This document shows positions 16,452-25,524 of a stretch of 64,000 bases of DNA, piece after piece. Numbering within the stretch: the first letter of the stretch is position 1; the number at the start of each line of letters is the position of its first letter. The notes beneath the pieces are model-generated. The model worked only from the letters and a program-made list of their open reading frames with translations, was not told where the DNA came from and did no database searches. Origin of the DNA: Photobacterium gaetbulicola Gung47 (GTDB lineage Bacteria > Pseudomonadota > Gammaproteobacteria > Enterobacterales > Vibrionaceae); NCBI GenBank assembly GCA_000940995.1, contig CP005973.1, positions 1,922,001 through 1,986,000 on the forward strand, given 5' to 3'. The translations under genes and the position numbers were made by a program.

Positions 16452-18425
16452 CTATAGCTTGGTCCAGGCATCCTGCCATGCATGCCCCTCTCCTGGCTTG
16501 TAGGCCTCAGCGACACCGCACCAGCCACTGTATGGGAACGCCTTACATTCATAGTTATCGCCCAAATTGGTGACACGCTCCCCTTCGACATAGTTTTTGC
16601 CGAGCTCCCAAGCCGGGTATTCACCGGTTGAAGCCGGCTTGATGACGAGGTTGTGTGAGGCAGTTACGGGCTCATTGACGCTATCCGTAACATCCAGCCA
16701 GACCGTAACAGTCGTTTCATTCTCAACCGCAGGTGCAACAAAACTGGCAGAGCGATTATCTTCAGCCACATCCAGCGAGATACCGTTTGACGCACGCCAG
16801 TTAAAGCTGAACTCGGTATCATCCGGGTCCTCGACGGTCGCGGTGATAACAACCGGCTCCGAGGCTTTCACTGATTGCGGCCCGGCGAGCGTGACCGTAG
16901 GCGGGAAATTATCTGGCACGACTTTCGCAGTGATCGTCATGGTATCCGATGCTGTTTGGCCATCATCATCCACCACCGTTAGCTCGAAATGGTACAGGAT
17001 CTCCGTCTCGACCTTGGGCACAACGACAGAAGCTTTCGCTTGATCGGCTGCGGCAATTTCAAGGGTATTGCCCAAAACCTGCTGCCATTGATAGCTGACA
17101 ATTTCACCATAAGGATCATGCGAGCCGCTGCCGTCAAGCGTAACCCGGGTATTATCCGAGAACAGGGTTATATCGCCACCGGCATCAGCAGTAGGCGGCA
17201 CGCCCTCGAGATCATTGATGATATTGACATCGAATTTATCTTCGACACACTTGCGGTAGTCCCCTTCGACGAAGGCAGAAAATGGACCTTGGTAGGCCAC
17301 CAGCTGGCACTTGTAGGTTTGGCCTGTCGGTGTATCCGGTGTCCAACCCCAGTCTTCTTCCCAGTGAACGTTGAGTGCGCCGGCACCGCCAGCATCGAAG
17401 GCCTGCATATTGGCGCAGCCTAACACTTCACCCTCGGCAATAGGTACGTCGAGGTACTTGGCAAATTCACGATAGTAATCGATGCGGTTCTGCGACTGGA
17501 TATGCTCACTCGAACCGCCACACTCAACGCCGCCGTTGATGATCATGGTAGTCACCCCGAACCCGGGCACCAGGCCGGCGTTCAAGTCAGCCTGGTTTGG
17601 CTGCCAGGTGCCGTCGAGCACATGCAGCATACTGGGTTTGGGTGGCTGCGGGTAAAGATAGAAGAACACGGCACTGGCCAGGTTAAGCCAAGAGTCTGCC
17701 ACCAGCTCAGGTTCGTTGAGCAGCTTTTCGACATTGCCATAGATGGCGTGGGAAAATGGACCATAGTTGTAGTTGTAGCTGAGCTGCTTGGCACCACGGC
17801 CGAAGTAGCTCTTGTAGGAGCCATCTTCAAACTGACCGCACGGATAGGCCTCACCCTGCCACAAGCCCGGATCACAAATACCGTATCCGCCGGAAGTGCC
17901 TTCGCTCCAGCCCACCTCGCGCAAATAGTAAAGCCCCTGGCGCCACTCCGGATATTCGCTATAGGCATTATGCCCACCCGTCTCCTGGGTAAAGTGGGCA
18001 AACATGGTCGCCAGCGATTTACGGCAAATCGCCTCGGCATCTCTGCCATCATCATAATTCCCGCAAAACGCCGGGAACTTGCCGATGCCCTTGAGGAAAT
18101 TGAGATAGGTATATTGCGCGTGGCGCTCAACAAAGAGGAAGTTCCAATCCTGCTCACTGACAATCGACTCTACCCGTTTTACATTCTCCGGATTATTCGG
18201 GTTGCCGACGGTGATCGCCTCGACGGCGTCATTGTCCAAGGTGCGGATTGACTCCATCACCAATGCCAGCCCTTCGGGCTGCTCTGCGATAATGGCTTGT
18301 TCATCGGCCAGCACATCACTGAGCAGCATCTCATAGGGTTCGGCATTGACTGCCGCACTTGCCATACCTATAAGGGCAAGAGTGAGGCTGTTCTGTAACA
18401 CTGCTTTTTTCTGATTTATTTTCAT
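16452..18425 (-). CDS. secreted GH19 chitinase with PKD-like domains and C-terminal chitin-binding module
   Basis: 657 residues from the ATG at 18425; an in-frame ATG at 18446 gives seven more. A Sec signal ends at AAVNA. Residues about 60-400 form a glycoside hydrolase 19 domain: MFAHFTQETGGHNAYSEY carries the catalytic Glu, REVGWSEGTSGGYG the region of the second, then GRGAKQLSYNYNYG. Two Ig/PKD-like repeats follow (VTLDGSGSHDPYGEIVSYQW and the VTLAGPQSV segment). A type 5/12 carbohydrate-binding domain ends the chain (WELGKNYVEGERVTN to AWQDAWTKL). It would cleave crystalline chitin outside the cell, a typical marine Vibrionaceae trait. Confidence 0.93.
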   Translation of the reverse strand: MKINQKKAVLQNSLTLALIGMASAAVNAEPYEMLLSDVLADEQAIIAEQPEGLALVMESIRTLDNDAVEAITVGNPNNPENVKRVESIVSEQDWNFLFVERHAQYTYLNFLKGIGKFPAFCGNYDDGRDAEAICRKSLATMFAHFTQETGGHNAYSEYPEWRQGLYYLREVGWSEGTSGGYGICDPGLWQGEAYPCGQFEDGSYKSYFGRGAKQLSYNYNYGPFSHAIYGNVEKLLNEPELVADSWLNLASAVFFYLYPQPPKPSMLHVLDGTWQPNQADLNAGLVPGFGVTTMIINGGVECGGSSEHIQSQNRIDYYREFAKYLDVPIAEGEVLGCANMQAFDAGGAGALNVHWEEDWGWTPDTPTGQTYKCQLVAYQGPFSAFVEGDYRKCVEDKFDVNIINDLEGVPPTADAGGDITLFSDNTRVTLDGSGSHDPYGEIVSYQWQQVLGNTLEIAAADQAKASVVVPKVETEILYHFELTVVDDDGQTASDTMTITAKVVPDNFPPTVTLAGPQSVKASEPVVITATVEDPDDTEFSFNWRASNGISLDVAEDNRSASFVAPAVENETTVTVWLDVTDSVNEPVTASHNLVIKPASTGEYPAWELGKNYVEGERVTNLGDNYECKAFPYSGWCGVAEAYKPGEGHAWQDAWTKL

Positions 18426-18799
18426 AATGTTATCCATTCCATTCACGCCAAGCTACCTTACGCAACCACCACACATCAGCGTGAGTAAACGGCTGATCAC
18501 ACCTATTGGCCGGATCCCAACACGCAAGCTGGGAAGGCTTAGGCAAGGCAGCAATAGCATTAATAAGCTCATAAATTGTGAGGGGTAAGCAATGAAATGA
18601 AACGCATTAATCTCGTCAAAAACAAAAATGCGGAATAAGCATCACGCTGTTCATGAGCGCAATATCCCTTTACATTGAGAGCATGAATTTATAGCCAGAA
18701 GGCATTGAAAAGATGGATAAAGATGCAGTTGCCAAGGACATAAAAAAGCGGCATCTGAAAACAGACGCCGCCTTATTAATTGTCAATCACCCCAGAGGA
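18426..18799. other. intergenic region, chitinase promoter and putP 3' end
   Basis: 374 bases. It holds the chitinase promoter on the minus strand and the putP terminator. Frames read through it on the plus strand are shadows of putP. No other structure stood out. Confidence 0.4.
18745..18777 (-). terminator. putP terminator
   Basis: On the minus strand a GC-rich stem (AAGGCGGCGTCTG / CAGATGCCGCTT, one bulged base) with a 4-base loop is followed by CTTTTTTA, just past the putP stop. Confidence 0.82.
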
Positions 18800-20296
18800 T
18801 TACTTGAACTCGACGAGATTCTTCTGGTAAGTGTCGAACTGTGCGGCAACGTCTTGCGAGACCCCACCTGTCATCTTGCTCACCACCACAATCGCAATAG
18901 TAGCAAAAACAAAGCCAGGGACAATTTCGTACAAGTCGAAAATACCGCCACTGAGCTGCTTCCAGATCACCACAGTCATCGCACCGATCACAATACCGGC
19001 CAATGCGCCATTGCGGTTCATCTGTTTCCAGAACAAGCTAATCAACAGTGCCGGGCCAAATGCCGCGCCAAAGCCCGCCCAAGCATAAGACACCAGGCCA
19101 AGTACTGTGCTGTCTGGGTTCATCGCCAGCATCAGGGCAATGATAGAAAGCACGATCACCGCGATACGACCAACTCTCACAATTTCTTCCGACGATGCCT
19201 GCGGACGGAACACCTGCTTGTAGAAGTCTTCCGCCAGCGCCGATGACGATACCAGCAACTGGGAGTCAGCCGTACTCATAATGGCAGCCAAGATCGCCGC
19301 CAGCAAAATACCGGCAATTACCGGGTGGAACATTGAGTTCACCAGCAGCATGAAAATACGCTCGCCGTCGTCAAGGTTACCGGCCAGCTGGTTATCAACG
19401 TACAAAATACCAACCAGACCGACAAGGATCGCACCGGCCATCGACAGCGCCGTCCAGCCAACCGCAATGCGGCGGGCAGTAGTGATATCGGCATTGCTGC
19501 GGGTCGCCTTAAATCGCGCCAGAATGTGCGGCTGGCCAAAATAGCCCAGGCCCCAGGCCGCAAGGGAAATAATCGCGATAGCCGATAGCGGCTCGCCCTT
19601 CACATCGTTGAACAGGGTCATCAATTCAGGGTTTTTCGCTTCCAGCGCCACAGCCAAATCTACCGGGCTGCCGTTCATCGACGCAATCGGCACAATCATC
19701 AATGCCGCCGCCATCAGCAGGCCCTGCACCAAGTCGGTCCAAGACACCGCCAGGAAACCACCGAACAAGGTGTAAGACACCACGCACACCGTACCAACAA
19801 TCACCGCAATGGTATAGTCAAGGCCGAATACGGTCTCGAACAGCTTTCCACCGGCAACCAAACCCGAGCTGGTATAGAAGAGGAAAAACAGCAAGATAAA
19901 GAATGCTGAAATAGTTTGGATCAGCTTGGATTTATCGTTGAAGCGACGGGCCAGAAACTCCGGCATGGTCAGTGCGTTATCGGTAGTAATACTGTAGGTA
20001 CGCAGGCGCTTGGCACAGATCAGCCAGTTGAGCCAGGTCCCCAGCAGCAAGCCGCCAGCCAGCCACAGAGACTCGATACCCGCCGCATAGGCGTAGCCCG
20101 GCAGACCGAGCAGCAGCCAGCCACTCATATCCGATGCACCGGCAGAAAGCGCTGCGGGCCAAGGTCCCAATGTACGTCCGCCAAGGAAGTAATCGGCTGA
20201 ATTTGACGTTCGCTTATACGCAATGTAGCCAATGGCCAGCATACCGATCAGGTAGGCGATAAACGTTGCTGTAATAGCAAAGCTATTCTCTATCAT
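18800..20296 (-). CDS. putP: sodium/proline symporter
   Basis: 498 residues from the ATG at 20296, matching E. coli PutP (502). It is an SSS-family inner-membrane protein with about 13 membrane segments. The start IENSFAITATFIAYLIGMLA and the signature DYFLGGRTLGPWPAALSAGASDMSGWLL, holding the Na/proline-binding serines and Asp, are diagnostic. It is last in the minus-strand order regulator-putA-PutA domain-putP, so it supplies proline to PutA. Confidence 0.96.
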   Translation of the reverse strand: MIENSFAITATFIAYLIGMLAIGYIAYKRTSNSADYFLGGRTLGPWPAALSAGASDMSGWLLLGLPGYAYAAGIESLWLAGGLLLGTWLNWLICAKRLRTYSITTDNALTMPEFLARRFNDKSKLIQTISAFFILLFFLFYTSSGLVAGGKLFETVFGLDYTIAVIVGTVCVVSYTLFGGFLAVSWTDLVQGLLMAAALMIVPIASMNGSPVDLAVALEAKNPELMTLFNDVKGEPLSAIAIISLAAWGLGYFGQPHILARFKATRSNADITTARRIAVGWTALSMAGAILVGLVGILYVDNQLAGNLDDGERIFMLLVNSMFHPVIAGILLAAILAAIMSTADSQLLVSSSALAEDFYKQVFRPQASSEEIVRVGRIAVIVLSIIALMLAMNPDSTVLGLVSYAWAGFGAAFGPALLISLFWKQMNRNGALAGIVIGAMTVVIWKQLSGGIFDLYEIVPGFVFATIAIVVVSKMTGGVSQDVAAQFDTYQKNLVEFK

Positions 20297-20318
20297 TGTT
20301 TGAGTTCCCTCACATAAA

Positions 20319-20341
20319 GCCCCTGTCCATAGCAGGGGCAT
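20319..20341 (-). terminator. intercistronic hairpin upstream of putP
   Basis: GCCCCTG-N7-CAGGGGC followed by TTTATG on the minus strand, between the detached PutA domain gene and putP. The short T-run suggests partial termination or mRNA processing that would set putP expression apart from putA. Confidence 0.5.
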
Positions 20342-20430
20342 TTGGTTTTAGCGCTGATAATCAGCGATGGGTTGCTCGGCCGCCAGCAGGTTGCAAGCTA
20401 AATTCCTGCATGCAGCGGCCCACCCTCTGG

Positions 20431-21123
20431 TTAATGTTCCTCACCGCTCCCCAACTCAAGCAAGGTGGCGTTGCCGCCAACCGCAGTAATGTTGATCGTC
20501 CGTGTCCTCTCGGTCACAAAACGCAGTGAGTATGTCGGACTGCCGATAACCGGCAGCTGCTCGGTATCAGTTTCACTGATAAGCTGAGCAAGCAAGCCGT
20601 CTCGGGCAGCAAGTTGGCGCCCAAGCGCCTGGGTTGTTGACAGCTTGCCGGCATAGGCCACGCCAGCCACAGCGGGATGGCTGACCAGATCGGCAAGCTG
20701 ATCGTTATCAATCGCGGTGATCACACCGCCAGCACAGCCGCTCTGCTCGAGCTGCACAGCGACGTCTTTGGCCTTGACCGGGTAGTCTGCAGGCAGGCAA
20801 ACAAACACCGTGTTGCCCGTGACCAAAGCCGCTGCTAGCTGGCCGAAAAATGCCACCAACGGTGTTTCATTGTCGGCGGTCACCACAAAGCTGCCCCGCC
20901 CGGCACAGTACAGTTCGTTGGTTTCCCCCGTCGGGCCCGGCATCAACAATGTCGGGGCGACATGCTCCTCGGCCTGGCGGCATTGATACTCCACCATGGC
21001 GCGGCATTCGGCCGCCAGTTGATCGGTCCAGTGGCGCAGAATGCGTGTCCGTGCTTGATAGCCAAGGTTATTCCAGCCTTCCCATGCCGCCGAGCTTGTA
21101 TTTACCAATGTTTGAATAGTCAT
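20431..21123 (-). CDS. stand-alone C-terminal aldehyde-dehydrogenase-superfamily domain of PutA
   Basis: 230 residues from the ATG at 21123, preceded by AAGGAG. It is often called a P5C dehydrogenase but cannot be one, because the catalytic Cys and Glu regions of ALDH are absent. Its phrases LLMPGPTGETNELYCAGRG and RTRTINITAVGGNATLLELG match the C-terminal extension of long PutA proteins (in E. coli, LLPGPTGERN and ending AAAGGNASLMTIG). In those enzymes this inactive ALDH-like domain closes the substrate tunnel and supports oligomerisation. Here it is a separate gene 29 bp after putA, whose product lacks it. The two proteins should work as one complex. Confidence 0.78.
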   Translation of the reverse strand: MTIQTLVNTSSAAWEGWNNLGYQARTRILRHWTDQLAAECRAMVEYQCRQAEEHVAPTLLMPGPTGETNELYCAGRGSFVVTADNETPLVAFFGQLAAALVTGNTVFVCLPADYPVKAKDVAVQLEQSGCAGGVITAIDNDQLADLVSHPAVAGVAYAGKLSTTQALGRQLAARDGLLAQLISETDTEQLPVIGSPTYSLRFVTERTRTINITAVGGNATLLELGSGEEH

Positions 21124-21151
21124 GATCACTCCTTAATTTTCTCGACAGCCA

Positions 21152-24100
21152 TTAGGCTTCAACACGGTCTTGGGTAAAGCGGTACAGGTAGTGCGGACCG
21201 CCGGCTTTCGGGCCGGTGCCGGATAGCCCCTGGCCGCCAAACGGCTGAACGCCAACGACCGCCCCCACCTGATCCCGGTTGATATAGCAGTTACCGACAC
21301 GGGCACGGCGCTCGATATGGCTGTAGGTACGCTCGTTGCGGCTGTGTACCCCCATGGTCAGGCCAAAACCGGTCTGGTTGATGTGGTCGATCACCTGATC
21401 CAGCTCGCTCGCTTTGAAACGGACGATGTGCAGGATCGGGCCGAAGTGTTCATTTTTCAGAATATCGATAGACGGTATTTCAAACGCCGACGGCGGGACA
21501 AAATCACCGTGCTGGCAGCTCACTGGCACACTCGCCTGTGCCACTAACGTAGCCTGGTTTTTCAGAGACTGGATATGGGTCTGCAGCTTGTCGCGCGCCG
21601 TTGCATCAATGACCGGGCCCACATCGGTACTGTGCAGCTCAGGACGGCCGACAGACAGCTCAGCCATTGCCCCTTTGATCAGGCCTATCACCCTGTCCGC
21701 GATATCCTGCTGGATAAACAGCACACGCAATGCCGAGCAGCGTTGGCCGGCCGACGCAAAGGCCGAGCGCACCACGTCACGCACCACCTGCTCTGGCAGC
21801 GCAGTACTGTCAACAATCATGGCATTCTGACCACCGGTTTCAGCGATGAAAGGAACAGGCTCGCAGTCTCGGGCTGCAAGACTACGGTTGATCCGCTGGG
21901 CGGTTTCGGTCGAACCGGTAAACGCCACCCCGGCGATACGGTTATCGGCCGTCAACGGCGCACCCACCTCGGCACCGGTACCCGGCAGCAACTGAATCGC
22001 ACCGGCAGGCACACCCGCTTCTAGCATGAGCTCGATGGCACGGAAGGCGATGAGCGAAGTCTGCTCAGCCGGTTTGGCCACTACGGTATTGCCCGCAACC
22101 AGCGCGGCCGAAACCTGGCCAAGGAAGATTGCCAGCGGGAAGTTCCACGGACTGATACAAGCGAAGACACCACGCCCCTGGTAACTCAGCTGACGGGTCG
22201 TGCCGTCAAAGCCCATCACCGGCTTAGGTTGGGAAAACTCCTCGGTCGCTTGGTTGGCATAGAAACGGCAGAAGTCCACCGCCTCACGAATTTCATCAAT
22301 ACTGTCCTGGATAGTTTTCCCCGCCTCGCGATGGCAAAGCGCCACCAACTCACCGGTATGGTCTTCCAGCAAATCAGCCAGACGCAGCAAGCACTGTGCA
22401 CGTTCGGCCGCAGGCCGCGATGACCACTGCTGATAACTCTGCGCGGCAATTGAGAGCGCTTCATTGACCTGTTCGGCACTGGCAAAGGTGACACTGCCTA
22501 CGCTTTCGCGGCGATCATATGGCGCGGTCACAGCCACGGTATTGCCACTGTCAATGACCGCCGCCCCGTTGATAATTGGGCCAGCTTGCCACTGATGGCG
22601 GGCAAACGCCTGCACGGACTCACTGAATGGCTGCCACTGCGAAGCAATATCAATATTGACCCCGGCCGAATTCTTGCGCTGTTCGCCGAAGATTTGCGGC
22701 GGCAGCGGGATCAAGCTGTTATGCAGGGTCGGACGCGATTTCAGAATATCGACCGGATGCTGGATCAAGCTTTCTACCGGGCAGTTGGCATCAACCAAGC
22801 GATGCACAAACGAGCTATTGGCACCGTTTTCCAGCAGGCGACGAACCAAATACGGCAGCAAGTCTTTGTGGCTACCTACCGGCGCATAGATCCTGACATT
22901 GGTCTGGTGCATCTCCATGACATGGTTATAGAGCGCATCGCCCATACCGTGCAGACGCTGGAATTCGAAGTTGCGGTGCGATTTCGCCATCGCCATCACC
23001 GCCGACACCGTGTGCGCATTATGGCTGGCAAACTGAGGATAAAACACGCCGTTGAGGTGAGGAGCCAGCATGAAGCGGGCACAGGCCAAGTAAGAAGCAT
23101 CGGTGGCTTCCTTGCGGGTAAACACCGGATAGGCGCTATAGCCGCTCTGCTGGGACAACTTCAGCTCACTGTCCCAGTACGCCCCCTTCACCAAGCGTAG
23201 CGGGATCACATCACCCTGGTCCTTGGCCAATGCCGCCAGCCACGCCAGCACCGGCAGTGCACGTTTTGAATATGTCTGTACCACCAGACCAAAACGGCCC
23301 CATCCCTTTACCTCCTCGGCGCGGTAGAGCTTTTCAAACAGCTTCAGCGAGAGCTCAAGACGATCAGCCTCCTCGGCATCAATGGTAATACCGACATTGA
23401 GCTCGCGAGCGCGCTTGAGCAGAGACAGCACCAACAGGTACATCTCGTCCAGCACACGGGCTTCGTTAGCCACGTCATAACGCGGGTGCAGAGCGGAAAG
23501 CTTAATCGACACCGTCGGATCCGGCGAGCGGGTATTACTGCCACTTTCGCTGGCATAGCTGTCACGGCCGACAGCCTCGACAGCCATGACATAGTCTTTG
23601 AAATACTTCTGGGCATCCTGGGCTGTCAAAGCCGCTTCGCCCAGCATATCAAACGAATAGGTAAAGCCTTTATCACGCTTGCTCTTGCCATTCTTCATGG
23701 CTTCGGCAATGGTCCGGCCCAAGACAAATTGGTGACCCATGATCTTCATTGCCTGGTTCATGGCCTGGCGGATCACCGGCTCGGACATCTTGTTAACGAG
23801 GCGGTTGATGACATGGCTCGGGGCACCATCTTCCTTGGCATCGAGACTGACCACCTTGCCGGTCAGCATCAGGCCCCAGGTAGAGGCGTTCACAAACAGC
23901 GAGTCGGAGTTTTTCAGGTGCGACTTCCAATCCGCTACACTGAGCTTGTCACGGATCAGGGCATCGGCTGTGGCAGCATCGGGGATTCGCATCAAGGCCT
24001 CAGCCAGACACATCAGCAAGATCCCTTCTTTGGTGTCCAAACTGTATTCCAGCAACAGGGCATCAATCATCTGGACTGCGTTCTGATCGGCGCGGACCCG

Positions 24101-24286
24101 CTCAATCAAGCTTGTCGCCTGCTCGGCAGTATACTGCCTCTCCTGCTCTGTTGGCTCAGCCAGCGGCATCAACTGCGCGAGCCACTGTGATTCATCCACG
24201 CTGTATAGGGGTGAAATCAAGGACCAGAGCTCATCCAGTGGACGCTCAATAAAACCAGGCTGAAGTACTTCTGCCGCATTGAACAT
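21152..24286 (-). CDS. putA: bifunctional proline dehydrogenase / delta-1-pyrroline-5-carboxylate dehydrogenase
   Basis: 1044 residues from the ATG at 24286 (GAGGGAA upstream). It oxidises proline to P5C with FAD at the membrane and then P5C to glutamate with NAD. The PRODH barrel spans about 190-520 (LSALHPRYDVANEARV, LVKGAYWDSELK, FVHRLVDANCPV). The ALDH part spans about 570-1040, with Glu near 815 (FIAETGGQNA) and Cys near 850 (SAGQRCSALRV). It lacks the N-terminal ribbon-helix-helix found in autoregulatory E. coli PutA, so another protein must control the operon. It also lacks the C-terminal ALDH-like domain, which is encoded just downstream. Confidence 0.97.
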   Translation of the reverse strand: MFNAAEVLQPGFIERPLDELWSLISPLYSVDESQWLAQLMPLAEPTEQERQYTAEQATSLIERVRADQNAVQMIDALLLEYSLDTKEGILLMCLAEALMRIPDAATADALIRDKLSVADWKSHLKNSDSLFVNASTWGLMLTGKVVSLDAKEDGAPSHVINRLVNKMSEPVIRQAMNQAMKIMGHQFVLGRTIAEAMKNGKSKRDKGFTYSFDMLGEAALTAQDAQKYFKDYVMAVEAVGRDSYASESGSNTRSPDPTVSIKLSALHPRYDVANEARVLDEMYLLVLSLLKRARELNVGITIDAEEADRLELSLKLFEKLYRAEEVKGWGRFGLVVQTYSKRALPVLAWLAALAKDQGDVIPLRLVKGAYWDSELKLSQQSGYSAYPVFTRKEATDASYLACARFMLAPHLNGVFYPQFASHNAHTVSAVMAMAKSHRNFEFQRLHGMGDALYNHVMEMHQTNVRIYAPVGSHKDLLPYLVRRLLENGANSSFVHRLVDANCPVESLIQHPVDILKSRPTLHNSLIPLPPQIFGEQRKNSAGVNIDIASQWQPFSESVQAFARHQWQAGPIINGAAVIDSGNTVAVTAPYDRRESVGSVTFASAEQVNEALSIAAQSYQQWSSRPAAERAQCLLRLADLLEDHTGELVALCHREAGKTIQDSIDEIREAVDFCRFYANQATEEFSQPKPVMGFDGTTRQLSYQGRGVFACISPWNFPLAIFLGQVSAALVAGNTVVAKPAEQTSLIAFRAIELMLEAGVPAGAIQLLPGTGAEVGAPLTADNRIAGVAFTGSTETAQRINRSLAARDCEPVPFIAETGGQNAMIVDSTALPEQVVRDVVRSAFASAGQRCSALRVLFIQQDIADRVIGLIKGAMAELSVGRPELHSTDVGPVIDATARDKLQTHIQSLKNQATLVAQASVPVSCQHGDFVPPSAFEIPSIDILKNEHFGPILHIVRFKASELDQVIDHINQTGFGLTMGVHSRNERTYSHIERRARVGNCYINRDQVGAVVGVQPFGGQGLSGTGPKAGGPHYLYRFTQDRVEA

Positions 24287-24432
24287 AGTGATTCCCTCAA
24301 TAGTGTACCGGATCAGGCAAACAGCATTTTCCATTACTCGCTGCCTCCCACCCAAGAAAAATGTTACATCAGTGTTACCATTGAGGGGATTTTATTTTCC
24401 ACCACTCCGATAGTCTTGCTATATTCTCCGAT

Positions 24433-24448
24433 ACTTTTTAGAAAAAGT
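24433..24448. promoter_or_regulatory. palindromic operator-like site 1 upstream of putA
   Basis: ACTTTTTAGAAAAAGT is a near-perfect 16-bp inverted repeat. A second copy (ATTTTTTAGAAAAAAT) follows with centres 42 bp apart, about four helical turns, which suits a dimeric regulator binding twice on one DNA face. Confidence 0.5.
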
Positions 24449-24474
24449 CCGAGCTTTAACAAAAATTGACGGAG

Positions 24475-24490
24475 ATTTTTTAGAAAAAAT
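24475..24490. promoter_or_regulatory. palindromic operator-like site 2 upstream of putA
   Basis: ATTTTTTAGAAAAAAT, sharing the TTTTTAGAAAAA core with site 1. Both sit within a TCCG/CGGAG context 140-250 bp before the putA start. Confidence 0.5.
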
Positions 24491-24542
24491 GCATTTTTCC
24501 GTAACCAGACACCAATCATTGACTATTTAACACACAGTTTCG

Positions 24543-24554
24543 GAACAATGATCA
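24543..24554 (-). promoter_or_regulatory. RctB-type 12-mer (distal cluster)
   Basis: On the minus strand TGATCATTGTTC, an exact fit to the TGATCATnnTTnC form read from the origin iterons. A one-mismatch copy follows at 24565-24576, 22 bp away, close to the 23-bp origin period. Confidence 0.6.
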
Positions 24555-24732
24555 AGAGCAGACGGATCAATGATCAAGGACGATCAAAGAGACATAGACA
24601 CGAAGAAGCTGCCCATGGCCATCATGAACAGCCTTTGGCAGAATAAACAACAGGTAGAAAAGGCTGAAGTGGCGCCGACAACAACAAAACGTCAACAAAA
24701 GGAATGGGACGGATAGGGTTGGTTTAGGTAAA

Positions 24733-25524
24733 CTAGCCAGCCGGATTTTCACGACGATAGCGCGCCGGCGGTTTGCCGTATAACCGGGTAAACGCCTGGG
24801 TGAAACTGCTCTGGCTGGCGAACCCGGTAGTTTGGGCAACCTGAGCGACGCTTAACTGGGACTCCTCTATCAGATCGCGCGCCAGTTCCAGGCGCTTTTT
24901 CAGCACATACTGGTGTGGTGTCACACCCGTTTGCTCTTTGAACAGGAAATGAAACTGGCTTTCGCCCAGGAAAACCAACCCCGCCAGCTGGGCTACGGAG
25001 ATTTTCCGGGTCAAGTGCTGCAGGATATACTGATCGATCACATCCATATTCAAACGATAGGTTTGGCGATCGTCTTTGAGCGGTTTGAAGTGACGATGCA
25101 GCACGCACATCAAGGTATCGGTGCACGCTCTGCTGAGCAACAGATCGTCAGGGTGAGCAGCCATCTCTGCGGTTAGCGCCTGGATCAAATTCTGCGCTTG
25201 GCGATCGAGGTGGAAATAGCCCGAGTGCTCGAACAGCTGGGCAAGGTGATCTTGAGAGTAAGAAGCGAGGTACTGGTCTGAGGCTACATTCAACACCAAA
25301 ATTTCATTATTGCCGATACCAGAAAACGCGTGCTCGGAGTCCGCCGTTACCAGACAGCCCTGACCGGGGCAGACCAGGTTACCCGACCCTTCTATATCAA
25401 ATTCCGTTTGTCCCGACAGACCAATCACCACCTGGTTGTAACCATGGTTGTGGTGATCCATCTGCTCCGGCAACTTGACGATTTCAGAGGGTTTGAACAA
25501 TGGCGAGTTTAGCTTTGCTTTCAT
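24733..25524 (-). CDS. AraC-family regulator, likely activator of the proline-use genes
   Basis: 263 residues from the ATG at 25524. The N-terminal cupin begins about residue 20 (MDHHNHGYNQVVIGLSGQTEF, a metal- or ligand-binding beta barrel). The C-terminal 100 residues are a standard AraC double helix-turn-helix (ISVAQLAGLVFLGESQFHFL and VAQVAQTTGFASQSSFTQAF, ending KPPARYRRE). It lies directly upstream of putA on the same strand. Because this PutA lacks its own DNA-binding domain, a proline-responsive AraC-type (PutR-like) role is the best reading, by context only. Confidence 0.85.
   Translation of the reverse strand: MKAKLNSPLFKPSEIVKLPEQMDHHNHGYNQVVIGLSGQTEFDIEGSGNLVCPGQGCLVTADSEHAFSGIGNNEILVLNVASDQYLASYSQDHLAQLFEHSGYFHLDRQAQNLIQALTAEMAAHPDDLLLSRACTDTLMCVLHRHFKPLKDDRQTYRLNMDVIDQYILQHLTRKISVAQLAGLVFLGESQFHFLFKEQTGVTPHQYVLKKRLELARDLIEESQLSVAQVAQTTGFASQSSFTQAFTRLYGKPPARYRRENPAG

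Larger units (their letters stand above)
24287..24732. promoter_or_regulatory. putA promoter region
   Basis: 446 bases between the AraC-type regulator and putA, both on the minus strand. It holds two 16-bp palindromes 42 bp apart (24433-24448 and 24475-24490), one exact RctB-type 12-mer and one near match, described separately. No gene fits here. Confidence 0.55.

Noticed and set aside
20431..21123. A second, independent P5C dehydrogenase
   Set aside because: The ALDH catalytic Cys and Glu regions are absent and the chain matches the C-terminal extension of PutA.
22586..24190. Long plus-strand frames (up to 234 codons) opposite putA
   Set aside because: They are antisense shadows of the well-supported putA reading frame.
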